From the NCBI GenBank assembly GCA_028820635.1, contig JAPPIG010000118.1:284692-348691 (forward strand): a DNA stretch of 64,000 nucleotides, written 5' to 3'. Positions within the stretch are counted from its first letter, which is position 1; every line of letters starts with the position of its first letter. The DNA comes from Candidatus Poribacteria bacterium (GTDB lineage: Bacteria > Poribacteria > WGA-4E > WGA-3G). The translations under genes and the position numbers were made by a program. Of the stretch, positions 1 to 8,030 are shown one piece after another. A model generated the notes under the pieces. The model saw only the letters and a list, made by a program, of their open reading frames with translations, had not been told where the DNA came from and did not search any database.

Positions 1-77
1 TTTATGGTGAATTATAGAAATAGATTGTCCGATTACCCCTAAAACCTACTATAAGAGTATGGTTCAGTTTTTTTGAA

Positions 78-167
78 GTAACGAAAATCCGTTACCACTA
101 ATATAACATGTTGACACAGATATGTCAACTTTTCTTGAAATTGTAACAAATCTGTGTTACAATTTCA
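78..167. promoter_or_regulatory. Three consecutive inverted repeats upstream of glyA
   Basis: Three inverted repeats follow one another, each with a 6-nt spacer. The first has arms GTAACG/CGTTAC at 78-95. The second has arms GTTGACA/TGTCAAC at 110-129. The third has perfect 13-bp arms TGAAATTGTAACA/TGTTACAATTTCA at 136-167. The last ends 45 bp before the glyA ATG. The repeated 6-nt spacing suggests operators for a dimeric repressor, or RNA hairpins in the glyA leader. No glycine-riboswitch core is recognisable. Confidence 0.55.
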
Positions 168-212
168 TTTTCATGAAAACAACACCATGTCAAGTTAAAA
201 ACGGTGAAAAGA

Positions 213-1469
213 ATGAATAAATTATTGGCAGAGGTAGACCCACAAATTGTTGAAATTACCGCCAACGACTTGGCACGCCAGCAAAATTCTCTCATGCTGA
301 TTCCATCGGAGAACTACGCCAGCCGAGCCGTTATGGAAATTCAAGGAAGCATCTTAGCGAATAAATACGCTGAGGGGTATCCCGGTGAACGTTACTATAA
401 CGGTTGCGAGTTTATGGATGGCGTGGAATCGCTTGCAATTGGACGTGCCAAAGAACTTTTCGGTGCTGAACATGTGAATGTGCAACCGCACGCTGGCACT
501 CAAGCGAATATGGCGGCGTATCATGCACTACTTGACCCTGGTGATACCATCTTAGCGATGTCACTCAGTCACGGCGGACATCTGAGTCATGGCGATAAGG
601 TGAACTTTTCGGGTCGTTATTACAATGTTGTTGCGTATGGTGTAGATGCCGAAACCGAGTTAATTGACATGGAAACGGTCGCGAGTCTCGCAGAAGAACA
701 TCGTCCAAAACTCATCGTTGTCGGTGCAACAGCGTATCCGCGTCACTTTGACTTCGCTGCTTGGCGGCAGGTTGCAGATTCTGTTGGGGCATATTTACTC
801 GCAGATATAGCGCATATTGCTGGTCTGATTGCGGGTGAGGTTCATCCCGACCCGGTCCCATATAGCGATGTGGTTACCACAACAACACATAAAACCTTAC
901 GCGGTCCTCGTGGTGCGATGATAATGTGTAAGGAAGAACATGCAGCCAAAATAGACCGTGCTGTTTTTCCCGGTTTACAAGGCGGTCCTTTTTTACATAC
1001 AATCGCTGCGCGAGCTGTTGCTTTTAAGGAAGCAAGCGAACCTGAGTTTAAAACATATCAAGAACAAATCGTTAAGAATGCTAAGGCACTTGCATCAAGG
1101 TTAATTGACAATGGATTCCGGTTAGTGAGCGGTGGAACGGATAATCACCTGATGCTGTTAGACCTTACCTCAAAATATGAAAAATTAAGTGGTAGACAGG
1201 CAGCAGACCACCTTGAAGACGCAGGAATTATTGTCAATAAAAACACAATTCCGTTTGACAAAAGGAAACCGAAAACGACAAGTGGAATTCGGCTTGGCAC
1301 GCCGATGGTTACGACGCGCGGCATGAAAGAAGATGAGATGCTCCACATTGCTGATTTTATTACTGAGGCACTTGAAAACAGACAGAAAGCATCTATAAAA
1401 CAGCGAATCCGAGAAAAGGTTCAAGAATTCTGCGCGCAATTTCCGATTTATGAATATCTAAAGGCATAG
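213..1469 (+). CDS. glyA: Serine hydroxymethyltransferase
   Basis: This is a cytosolic PLP enzyme that interconverts serine and glycine while charging tetrahydrofolate with a one-carbon unit. The protein is about 418 residues, the usual bacterial length. It shows the SHMT N-terminal LIPSENYAS motif, the YAEGYPGERYY segment and the PLP-lysine motif TTTTHKTLRGPRG, with Lys near residue 227. I chose the ATG at 213 because GGTGA lies about six bases upstream; an in-frame GTG at 204 would add MKR. The next gene is folC, so the pair links one-carbon loading with folate polyglutamylation. A strong hairpin or operator cluster lies immediately upstream. Identification is secure. Confidence 0.97.
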   Translation: MNKLLAEVDPQIVEITANDLARQQNSLMLIPSENYASRAVMEIQGSILANKYAEGYPGERYYNGCEFMDGVESLAIGRAKELFGAEHVNVQPHAGTQANMAAYHALLDPGDTILAMSLSHGGHLSHGDKVNFSGRYYNVVAYGVDAETELIDMETVASLAEEHRPKLIVVGATAYPRHFDFAAWRQVADSVGAYLLADIAHIAGLIAGEVHPDPVPYSDVVTTTTHKTLRGPRGAMIMCKEEHAAKIDRAVFPGLQGGPFLHTIAARAVAFKEASEPEFKTYQEQIVKNAKALASRLIDNGFRLVSGGTDNHLMLLDLTSKYEKLSGRQAADHLEDAGIIVNKNTIPFDKRKPKTTSGIRLGTPMVTTRGMKEDEMLHIADFITEALENRQKASIKQRIREKVQEFCAQFPIYEYLKA

Positions 1470-1520
1470 AAGTCGCGAGCTAGTGGATAGTCCATCCTAA
1501 ATTTATATGTATCATCAATA

Positions 1521-1580
1521 GTCGGGAATCGGAGTTCCCTCCTACAATGTTCTCGGTAGGAGCGATCTCCGAATCGCGAC
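1521..1580. repeat. REP-like paired repeat, overlaps the annotated folC start
   Basis: Two facing units, GTCGGGAATCGGAGTT... and ...CTCCGAATCGCGAC, are joined by about 10 bp. The same pair recurs at 16208, 32833, 50350 and 55594. A diverged third unit (GTTCGCTCCTACAG) is visible at about 1619-1632. The repeat contains the ATG at 1547, which makes that start suspect. Confidence 0.8.
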
Positions 1581-3004
1581 CTATACCCGCAATTTTTAGG
1601 GTAGACAGACCACTAGAGTTCGCTCCTACAGGTAATATCAAAAATTTGGACTACAAATCGGCACTCGCCTATATCGAGAAATTCATTGACTATGAAAGAA
1701 GTCCGGATTTTTCACGGCAAGCACGGTTCTATAACCTGAATCGCATCTCGCAGCTATTAGACCTGCTTGGAAATCCACACGACAGATTAAAAGTGGTCCA
1801 TGTCGCAGGGAGTAAAGGGAAGGGATCAACCGCTGCTATCATTGCATCGGTGCTAACACATGCAGGCTATAAAACGGGTTTATTTACGTCCCCACATCTC
1901 ATAACACCGCGGGAAAGGTGTCGTATTGATGATGAACTTATTTCAGAAGCAGAAGTTGCCTTCTACATTGATAAACTTAAACCTGTGATTGAAACCGTTT
2001 CTGCTTCTGAATTCGGACGTGTTTCGTTTTTTGAAATATACACTGCACTTGCGTTTACCTATTTTGCTGATAAAGCAACTGATTTTGCTGTGATTGAAGT
2101 TGGTTTAGGGGGACGACTTGACGCAACGAACGTTGTCTCACCCGTGACATCTGTTATTACACCAATTGGTTTGGAACACACAGCGATATTAGGAGAAACA
2201 TATACCGAAATAGCGAGCGAAAAAGCGGAAATTATAAAACAGGGTTGTCCCGTAGCACTGGCACCGCAACTCCCTGATGCACGTGCTGTCATTGAAAAGG
2301 TAGCGAGTGAACGTAACGCACCAATCGTTGAGGTTAAGAATTTTGTAGAACAAGACCCTGATATTTCAGTTTCACAGGTCATTCTGAATTCTGAAGGTAT
2401 ACCTGAGGCACAACAATTTGATGTGGAAACAAATTCAGAGTGTTATTCCGAGATCACGTTGCCATTACTTGGACACCATCAGTATGTGAATGGGACAATC
2501 GCTATCGCAGCAATTGAATGTCTAAAACAGAAAGGGTATATAATTTCAAGGGACAGTGTTTATGCTGGTTTCAAAAACGTTCAGTGGCACGGACGAATCC
2601 AGCAAGTGATGTTCTCACCGCTTGTTGTGCTTGATGGTGCACATTCATCTATTTCAATGGAAGCGTTATGTCGTGCTATTCGTGAAAATTTTTGTTACGC
2701 TCAGGTGATTTTTATCGTTAGTATTATGAAAGATAAGGATTTAACGGCAATTGGCGAAATAATTTCAAAAACAGCGGACCACGTGATTGCAACACAAGTT
2801 TCCGATAATCCGCGTGTCCTGCCCGCAGAAACGATACAAAACACTTGGTCAAGTATATGTCCGAAGATAACAACATGTCAAACTCCAGAAAAAGCAATTA
2901 CAACAAGTTTATTGTCCACATCTCCAGCAGACCTGATCTGCGTGACAGGTTCTATTTACCTTGTTGGACAAGTGCTTAAATTTTTTAATTGGGATTACGA
3001 ATAA
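1547..3004 (+). CDS. folC: Bifunctional folylpolyglutamate synthase/dihydrofolate synthase
   Basis: This ATP-dependent Mur-ligase-family enzyme adds glutamate to folates. The P-loop reads AGSKGKGSTAA, and the family segments IEVGLGGRLDATNV, GHHQYVNGTIA and HGRIQ follow in order. The late motif is LDGAHSS where DGAHNP is usual. From ATG 1547 the protein has 485 residues, but the first 12 or so codons and a further stretch are encoded by dispersed intergenic repeat sequence and resemble no FolC. Homology to the family begins at LDYKSALAYIEKF, whose Leu codon is a TTG at 1646. A TTG start there (452 residues) is therefore the better guess, though its ribosome site is weak. hppA follows after 21 bp, so the two are probably cotranscribed. 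Confidence 0.93.
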   Translation: MFSVGAISESRPIPAIFRVDRPLEFAPTGNIKNLDYKSALAYIEKFIDYERSPDFSRQARFYNLNRISQLLDLLGNPHDRLKVVHVAGSKGKGSTAAIIASVLTHAGYKTGLFTSPHLITPRERCRIDDELISEAEVAFYIDKLKPVIETVSASEFGRVSFFEIYTALAFTYFADKATDFAVIEVGLGGRLDATNVVSPVTSVITPIGLEHTAILGETYTEIASEKAEIIKQGCPVALAPQLPDARAVIEKVASERNAPIVEVKNFVEQDPDISVSQVILNSEGIPEAQQFDVETNSECYSEITLPLLGHHQYVNGTIAIAAIECLKQKGYIISRDSVYAGFKNVQWHGRIQQVMFSPLVVLDGAHSSISMEALCRAIRENFCYAQVIFIVSIMKDKDLTAIGEIISKTADHVIATQVSDNPRVLPAETIQNTWSSICPKITTCQTPEKAITTSLLSTSPADLICVTGSIYLVGQVLKFFNWDYE

Positions 3005-3025
3005 AAATGAAAAGAGAGGTTTTTA

Positions 3026-5398
3026 ATGCGTGAAATCACTTGCAAAAGACGGTGGTTAAATTGGAAGATTTTTCTAACCTGCTTCCCTGTTTTGAATTTA
3101 GCCACCACAGCTTTTGCTCAAACAGAACCTGCCCCTCCCCCTGCTGTACCGCTGATATGGTGGATCGCTCCAATAGGTTCGCTTATTGCTTTAGGCTTTG
3201 CGTATCACTTTTATCGTTCTGTGATGAAACAGGACGAAGGGAATGAAACGATGCGTGAAATCGCACAATCTGTCCGCGAAGGTGCGATGGCGTATCTTAG
3301 GCAACAATATAAAGTGGTCGGCATTGTTTTTGCTGTTCTTTGTCTGATTTTTATCTTCATGGCTTTTGTCCTTAAAGCCCAAAATCAGGTCGTCCCGTTT
3401 GCATTTCTAACAGGTGGTTTTTTCTCTGGACTTTGTGGTTTCTTAGGGATGAAAACCGCGACCAACGCATCCGCACGTACGACAAGTGCAGCAATGCAAG
3501 GACTTAATGCCGGACTAAGAGTTTCGTTCCGCGCAGGCGCGGTGATGGGATTGATAGTTGTTGGATTCGCATTGCTCGACATTACCGGATGGTTTCTCAT
3601 ACTCTATTACATCTTTCCTAAGATTCCTTGGATAGGTGCAGATTTCTTAGGTCAAAATCCGCTACCTCAAATTACTGTGATTATGCTCAGTTTCGGCATG
3701 GGTGCTTCAACACAGGCGTTGTTCGCTCGCGTTGGTGGTGGTATTTATACCAAAGCAGCTGATGTTGGTGCTGACCTTGTCGGGAAAGTTGAAGCAGGAA
3801 TACCGGAGGACGATCCGCGCAATCCTGCTGTGATTGCAGATAATGTCGGTGATAACGTTGGTGATGTTGCCGGCATGGGTGCTGACCTTTACGAATCTTA
3901 TGCAGGCTCAATCCTCGCCACAGCTGCCCTCGGTGTTGCTGCTGTTGCTGCTAAAGACTACAATAATCTTGCCCTTCAACTAAAATACCTCTCTGCCCCA
4001 ATGATTATCGCTGGTATCGGTGTGCTTCTCTCTATTTTGGGTATCTATATGGTGCGCACAAAAGAGGGCGCATCAATGAAACAGTTGATGGGTTCGTTGA
4101 ACTTGGGAATCAATGGAAGTGCTTTGGGCATCGCTATCATATCGCTCCCTGTTCTTCTCTATCTTGATCTGGATAACAAATGGCAGATTTGGGGTGCAAT
4201 TATCGCTGGACTTGTCGCTGGATTAGTTATCGGCAAAGTTACCGAAATTTTTACCTCTCACGAATATAAACCGACGCGTGCCATCGCGAAGCAGGCACAG
4301 ACCGGCCCGGCAACGGTGATTATTGAAGGTGTTGCTGTTGGCATGGAATCAACCGCTATTCCTGTCATAACGATTATTGGAGCAGTTGCCATTAGTTATT
4401 ATCTCCCTGGAGGCGCGAGCGAACCGTTGATGGGACTTTACGGTGTCGGTATCGCTGCGGTTGGTATGCTGGCAACGCTCGGCATTACGCTTGCTACTGA
4501 TGCTTACGGACCCATCGCAGACAACGCTGGTGGAAACGCTGAGATGGCAAAATTGGATGAAAGCGTTCGCGGACGTACGGATCAGTTAGACGCGCTTGGT
4601 AATACGACTGCCGCAACAGGTAAAGGTTTTGCAATCGGTTCTGCAGCGCTGACAGCACTTGCACTTCTTGCAGCTTATCTTGAGGAAATTCGGCATGGAC
4701 TTATCCATTTAGCAGGCAAAGAGACTTTGCTTATTAATGGAAATACAGTAGAAACATTGAAAGTAACGGTAAGCGAATTCATGGATTACTATAACGTCAC
4801 CTTGATGAACCCACAGGTACTTATTGGTTTATTCATTGGTGCAGTCATGGCGTTCTATTTCTGCGCATTAACAATGAAAGCTGTTGGTCGTGCTGCGAGT
4901 GCTATGGTAGACGAGGTTCGCCGACAATTTAGCGAAAAACCCGGTATTATGAGAGGCGAAGAGAAGCCGGATTACGCCCGATGTGTTGCTATCTCTACCG
5001 TTGGCGCACAACGCGAGATGATTTTACCATCACTTATTGCTATCGTTGTGCCTGTCGCTGTTGGTTTGATTTTTAATGTTGCTGGTGTGTTGGGCTTGCT
5101 TGCAGGTGGATTAGCCACAGGTTTTGTCTTAGCGATCATGATGGCAAACGCTGGTGGCGCTTGGGACAACGCGAAAAAGTTTATTGAAGAAGGTAGTCAC
5201 AAGGAAGAATACGGTGAAAAAGGATCAGAACAGCACAAAGCAACCGTTGTTGGTGATACTGTTGGTGATCCGTTCAAAGATACTTCAGGTCCTTCCCTGA
5301 ATATCCTGATTAAGTTGATGTCTATGGTTTCTGTTGTGTTTGCGGGTCTTATTGCTAAATATGGTGGGATAATCAGTGATTGGTTAGGTATGCAGTAG
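3026..5398 (+). CDS. hppA: Membrane-bound ion-translocating pyrophosphatase
   Basis: This integral inner-membrane pump couples hydrolysis of pyrophosphate to transport of H+ or Na+. The 790-residue protein has an N-terminal signal-like segment, many transmembrane helices and the catalytic block DVGADLVGKVE followed by DNVGDNVGDVAGMGADLYE (about residues 245-290). A second conserved acidic block is near the C-terminus (GDTVGDPFKDTSGPS). The GNTTAATGKG motif near residue 526 has Ala where potassium-independent enzymes have Lys, so the K+-dependent subclass is expected. Which ion is pumped cannot be read with confidence. AGAGAGG-like sequence precedes the ATG. The family call is secure. Confidence 0.96.
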   Translation: MREITCKRRWLNWKIFLTCFPVLNLATTAFAQTEPAPPPAVPLIWWIAPIGSLIALGFAYHFYRSVMKQDEGNETMREIAQSVREGAMAYLRQQYKVVGIVFAVLCLIFIFMAFVLKAQNQVVPFAFLTGGFFSGLCGFLGMKTATNASARTTSAAMQGLNAGLRVSFRAGAVMGLIVVGFALLDITGWFLILYYIFPKIPWIGADFLGQNPLPQITVIMLSFGMGASTQALFARVGGGIYTKAADVGADLVGKVEAGIPEDDPRNPAVIADNVGDNVGDVAGMGADLYESYAGSILATAALGVAAVAAKDYNNLALQLKYLSAPMIIAGIGVLLSILGIYMVRTKEGASMKQLMGSLNLGINGSALGIAIISLPVLLYLDLDNKWQIWGAIIAGLVAGLVIGKVTEIFTSHEYKPTRAIAKQAQTGPATVIIEGVAVGMESTAIPVITIIGAVAISYYLPGGASEPLMGLYGVGIAAVGMLATLGITLATDAYGPIADNAGGNAEMAKLDESVRGRTDQLDALGNTTAATGKGFAIGSAALTALALLAAYLEEIRHGLIHLAGKETLLINGNTVETLKVTVSEFMDYYNVTLMNPQVLIGLFIGAVMAFYFCALTMKAVGRAASAMVDEVRRQFSEKPGIMRGEEKPDYARCVAISTVGAQREMILPSLIAIVVPVAVGLIFNVAGVLGLLAGGLATGFVLAIMMANAGGAWDNAKKFIEEGSHKEEYGEKGSEQHKATVVGDTVGDPFKDTSGPSLNILIKLMSMVSVVFAGLIAKYGGIISDWLGMQ

Positions 5399-5451
5399 AG
5401 CAAGTGAAATCAATTATTGAGCATGGAAAAAAGAAATAAGAACATGAAACG

Positions 5452-6330
5452 ATGACCAGAATGACACTGCTTGCCTTAATATTTGGAATAGTCATGTCTT
5501 TAGGATGCGGTGATGTTCATCTGTGTTTGGAAGAACAGAACGGACAAGATGGATTGGTTACCACAACAGTTGGTATGACCAACAATGACACATTGTACGA
5601 ACTTGGAGTAGTGCTGGTAAGTTATGGTAGTAATATTTCAAGACGTTCTGGTACAATAGTTCCACCTGCTGAAACTGCTGTGGATAATTTTTTCATTCGT
5701 AGAGGTTATACGCCAAAGGTAATCGGTTTTCCTATGTACCATAATTTTGAGGTTATATACATCGGTGAGGAAGTTGACACTTTACCATTTTTGAAGAAAT
5801 TGGAATCTATTCCAGGTGTTAACTGGGCAAATACGAATAAATACAATACTACTTTTGATCTAATTTCCGCAGATTATGAGATTATTTCAGAGCTTCTCGT
5901 AGCAGACGATGACTGGAAAGAACCCCCTCGTCCGAAAAAAGCGGGCCTGGTTGAAGTTGGCACAACCGAAGATGGTTTGCTTTATGAACTTGGAACGGTA
6001 ATAGTGCGGTATAATAAGGAGGTTGAACTATCACTATACAATGTATCGAATTCTCCCACAGTGGCTGCCGTGGTCGATTTTTTTATCGGTAAAAGGTATG
6101 AACCTACAGTAAAGGAGACCCTTTATCCAATAGATTATAATCTATCGGGGCATAATGATACCTTCTATTTTTTTCAACTCATAGAGGTGGGTGAGTGTGT
6201 TGATACTGCACCAATGTTAGCGGAGTTGAGAGCGATAGCGATTCCTGGTGTTTCTGATGTGTACCTCAATGTATTGCAAAGTACCGCTACAAGATGGTCA
6301 GGAAACATGATTCTTCCCGCAACACATTAG
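5452..6330 (+). CDS. Putative lipoprotein with internally duplicated domain
   Basis: I do not recognise the family. The 292-residue protein starts with a short hydrophobic signal and a cysteine at MSLGC, a marginal lipobox, so it may be an envelope lipoprotein. The rest is two related halves. Each begins with a DxLYELGxVxVxY segment (about residues 44 and 178), followed by FFIxxxYxPxV, a hydrophobic stretch and a VDTxPxLxxLxxIPGV segment. This is an intragenic duplication of an approximately 120-residue unit. It is the first of three small lipoprotein-like genes between hppA and ilvD. No enzyme motif is visible. Confidence 0.6.
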   Translation: MTRMTLLALIFGIVMSLGCGDVHLCLEEQNGQDGLVTTTVGMTNNDTLYELGVVLVSYGSNISRRSGTIVPPAETAVDNFFIRRGYTPKVIGFPMYHNFEVIYIGEEVDTLPFLKKLESIPGVNWANTNKYNTTFDLISADYEIISELLVADDDWKEPPRPKKAGLVEVGTTEDGLLYELGTVIVRYNKEVELSLYNVSNSPTVAAVVDFFIGKRYEPTVKETLYPIDYNLSGHNDTFYFFQLIEVGECVDTAPMLAELRAIAIPGVSDVYLNVLQSTATRWSGNMILPATH

Positions 6331-6436
6331 TGACGAAGACGGCATGTGTAGATTCTATTATATCTACATAATTTTAACGCTATCCGCATAAAAAGCCGTT
6401 AAATAACCTCACGTGTATTCTATTGTTCACAATAAG

Positions 6437-6538
6437 ATATTAGCAGATATTATCACTTTTCGCCTAAAAGATACTCCAGCTGAAGACCTTGTCTACGAAT
6501 TTACAATGTCATGGCAATATCAAATCTCGGCATTATAG
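6437..6538 (+). pseudogene. 3' remnant of a paralogue of the next lipoprotein gene
   Basis: Read in one frame this stretch gives ADIITFRLKDTPAEDLVYEFTM, which matches the C-terminus of the gene ending at 7070 (GTIILRLKDAPNVELVYEFTM). The nucleotide similarity continues past the stop (ATCATTATAGG in both). The 5' part of this copy is gone, so it is the tail of a lost tandem duplicate. Confidence 0.65.
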
Positions 6539-6548
6539 GAACTATTCT

Positions 6549-7070
6549 ATGAAAATAAACAATACTTTCGGACTTTTCTTGGGTTTACTTGTCCTTTTCA
6601 TAATAGGGTGTCAGCAGATACAGAATCAGATGAAAGCGGATCCCGATGATACTACCGTATCTGTTTCTGTTGATGACGATATACCTGATATCGAACCGTC
6701 TGTCGGTAAGGTTTTCATTGGTGATGCAGATGGAAGATTCGGCATAGATAAGTATACCTTGAATAGCACTACAATAAACGGGGATACGTTGACAATAAAC
6801 GTATCCTATGGTGGTGGATGTGAAAAACATGAAATGACACTCGTTGTGTCGGAATCATTTCTGGAATCTTTTCCTGTTCAAATCCATGTTTCCCTTGCAC
6901 ACAACGCTAACGGGGACGCATGTGAGGCATGGTTAACCGAAGACCATAACTTTGACCTTACACCAATCAAAACTATGTATCAAAAGGCTTATCAGCAAGA
7001 AGCGGGTACCATCATTTTACGCCTCAAAGATGCTCCGAACGTTGAACTTGTCTATGAATTCACAATGTAA
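6549..7070 (+). CDS. Small putative lipoprotein
   Basis: This encodes about 173 residues. The start chosen is the ATG at 6549, because the signal MKINNTFGLFLGLLVLF runs straight into the lipobox IIGC and TAGGAAC lies just upstream; the frame is open to 6489 but that extension is not signal-like. The mature part is acidic at first (DPDDTTVSVSVDDD), then predicted beta-rich, with a Cys/His patch GGGCEKHEMTL. No family was recognised. It is probably anchored to a membrane. A remnant of a second copy lies directly upstream. Confidence 0.6.
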   Translation: MKINNTFGLFLGLLVLFIIGCQQIQNQMKADPDDTTVSVSVDDDIPDIEPSVGKVFIGDADGRFGIDKYTLNSTTINGDTLTINVSYGGGCEKHEMTLVVSESFLESFPVQIHVSLAHNANGDACEAWLTEDHNFDLTPIKTMYQKAYQQEAGTIILRLKDAPNVELVYEFTM

Positions 7071-7185
7071 TCACAATTATCAATCATTATAGGGCTTACT
7101 CCTTTGCCTTCGCTTTTTATACGATATCTAATTGACAAAATATCATAACACGGACTCTACCCCATTAAAATTAAAGGAATTTGCA

Positions 7186-7824
7186 ATGAAATTGAACCTT
7201 TCCTTGCTTACGATGTTTAGCCTGCTGATTATTTGTTGTTTCACATTTGGTTGTGAGAAAAATCCTATTCCAGATATAATACCTCCTCCAGATATTGACG
7301 ATACTTGCACAGTTGAACATGACATTCAATCTTGCAATGGGATTGCTTATCCCTCCTCCTTAGAAACATCACAATGGATAATGGAGGATATCAATTGGAA
7401 AAGAAGAAAAGTATACGAAGATGCGCAAACAACCGGAGATTTTACGATCTTGCCCGAGGCATCTGATGCAATTTTTGAAGAAATACTGTTAGGGTTCTTT
7501 GGATTTGATGAAAGAGGTTTCGCGATGAAATTGATAACAGTTTGGGAGGAAACATTCCGCGTGCGCCATCAGGCAGGTGAAGTAGATGATGTAGCAGCCG
7601 AAAGATATGACAATTTTCGGAATACCTTTCTCAAAAAAGTGGAATCGGAAAATGGAGAACCGTATTTTGAATTCATCGGTGCCTATGATGATATCATTGC
7701 CGAGTATGTGCGAATTGCACTTGAATATGAGTTCGCCGGCTTGTATCAGAACAAACCTATTGAACTTTTCAGGAAATCTATGCAGCAAGGAAACGCAGAT
7801 ATAATCTATCCTGAAGGTTTTTGA
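7186..7824 (+). CDS. Small putative lipoprotein, acidic helical
   Basis: This encodes about 212 residues. The ATG at 7186 is preferred over the in-frame TTG at 7132: it has AAAGGA upstream and opens a proper signal peptide that ends in the lipobox TFGC. A Pro-rich spacer (NPIPDIIPPPDIDDT) follows. The mature domain has two early cysteines (CTVEHDIQSC) and then mostly amphipathic helices rich in Glu. The function is unknown. Position and design match the two preceding lipoprotein genes, but their sequences are not clearly related to it. Confidence 0.6.
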   Translation: MKLNLSLLTMFSLLIICCFTFGCEKNPIPDIIPPPDIDDTCTVEHDIQSCNGIAYPSSLETSQWIMEDINWKRRKVYEDAQTTGDFTILPEASDAIFEEILLGFFGFDERGFAMKLITVWEETFRVRHQAGEVDDVAAERYDNFRNTFLKKVESENGEPYFEFIGAYDDIIAEYVRIALEYEFAGLYQNKPIELFRKSMQQGNADIIYPEGF

Positions 7825-8030
7825 TATATTGCGATATATGTGCAGATTAGATAAAACGAACGCATACCCCAGATGCAATACCTATCAATCGTGCAGACAA
7901 AACCCTCTAACCAGAAAGATCGTAGACTAAATTCACACTTTGGGGTAGAGTTTGCGAAACCTTACCTACAAAATTATGTAATATAATCACATAGAAATGG
8001 TATTACCTATTTGAAGGAGAACGTAGCCAA

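Noticed and set aside
1..212. Glycine riboswitch upstream of glyA
   Set aside because: The region is too short for the tandem aptamers and lacks their conserved GGAGAG-type core; only simple inverted repeats are present.
7825..8030. T-box or leader-peptide attenuator upstream of ilvD
   Set aside because: No T-box core sequence, no branched-chain codon-rich leader ORF, and no terminator hairpin is visible.
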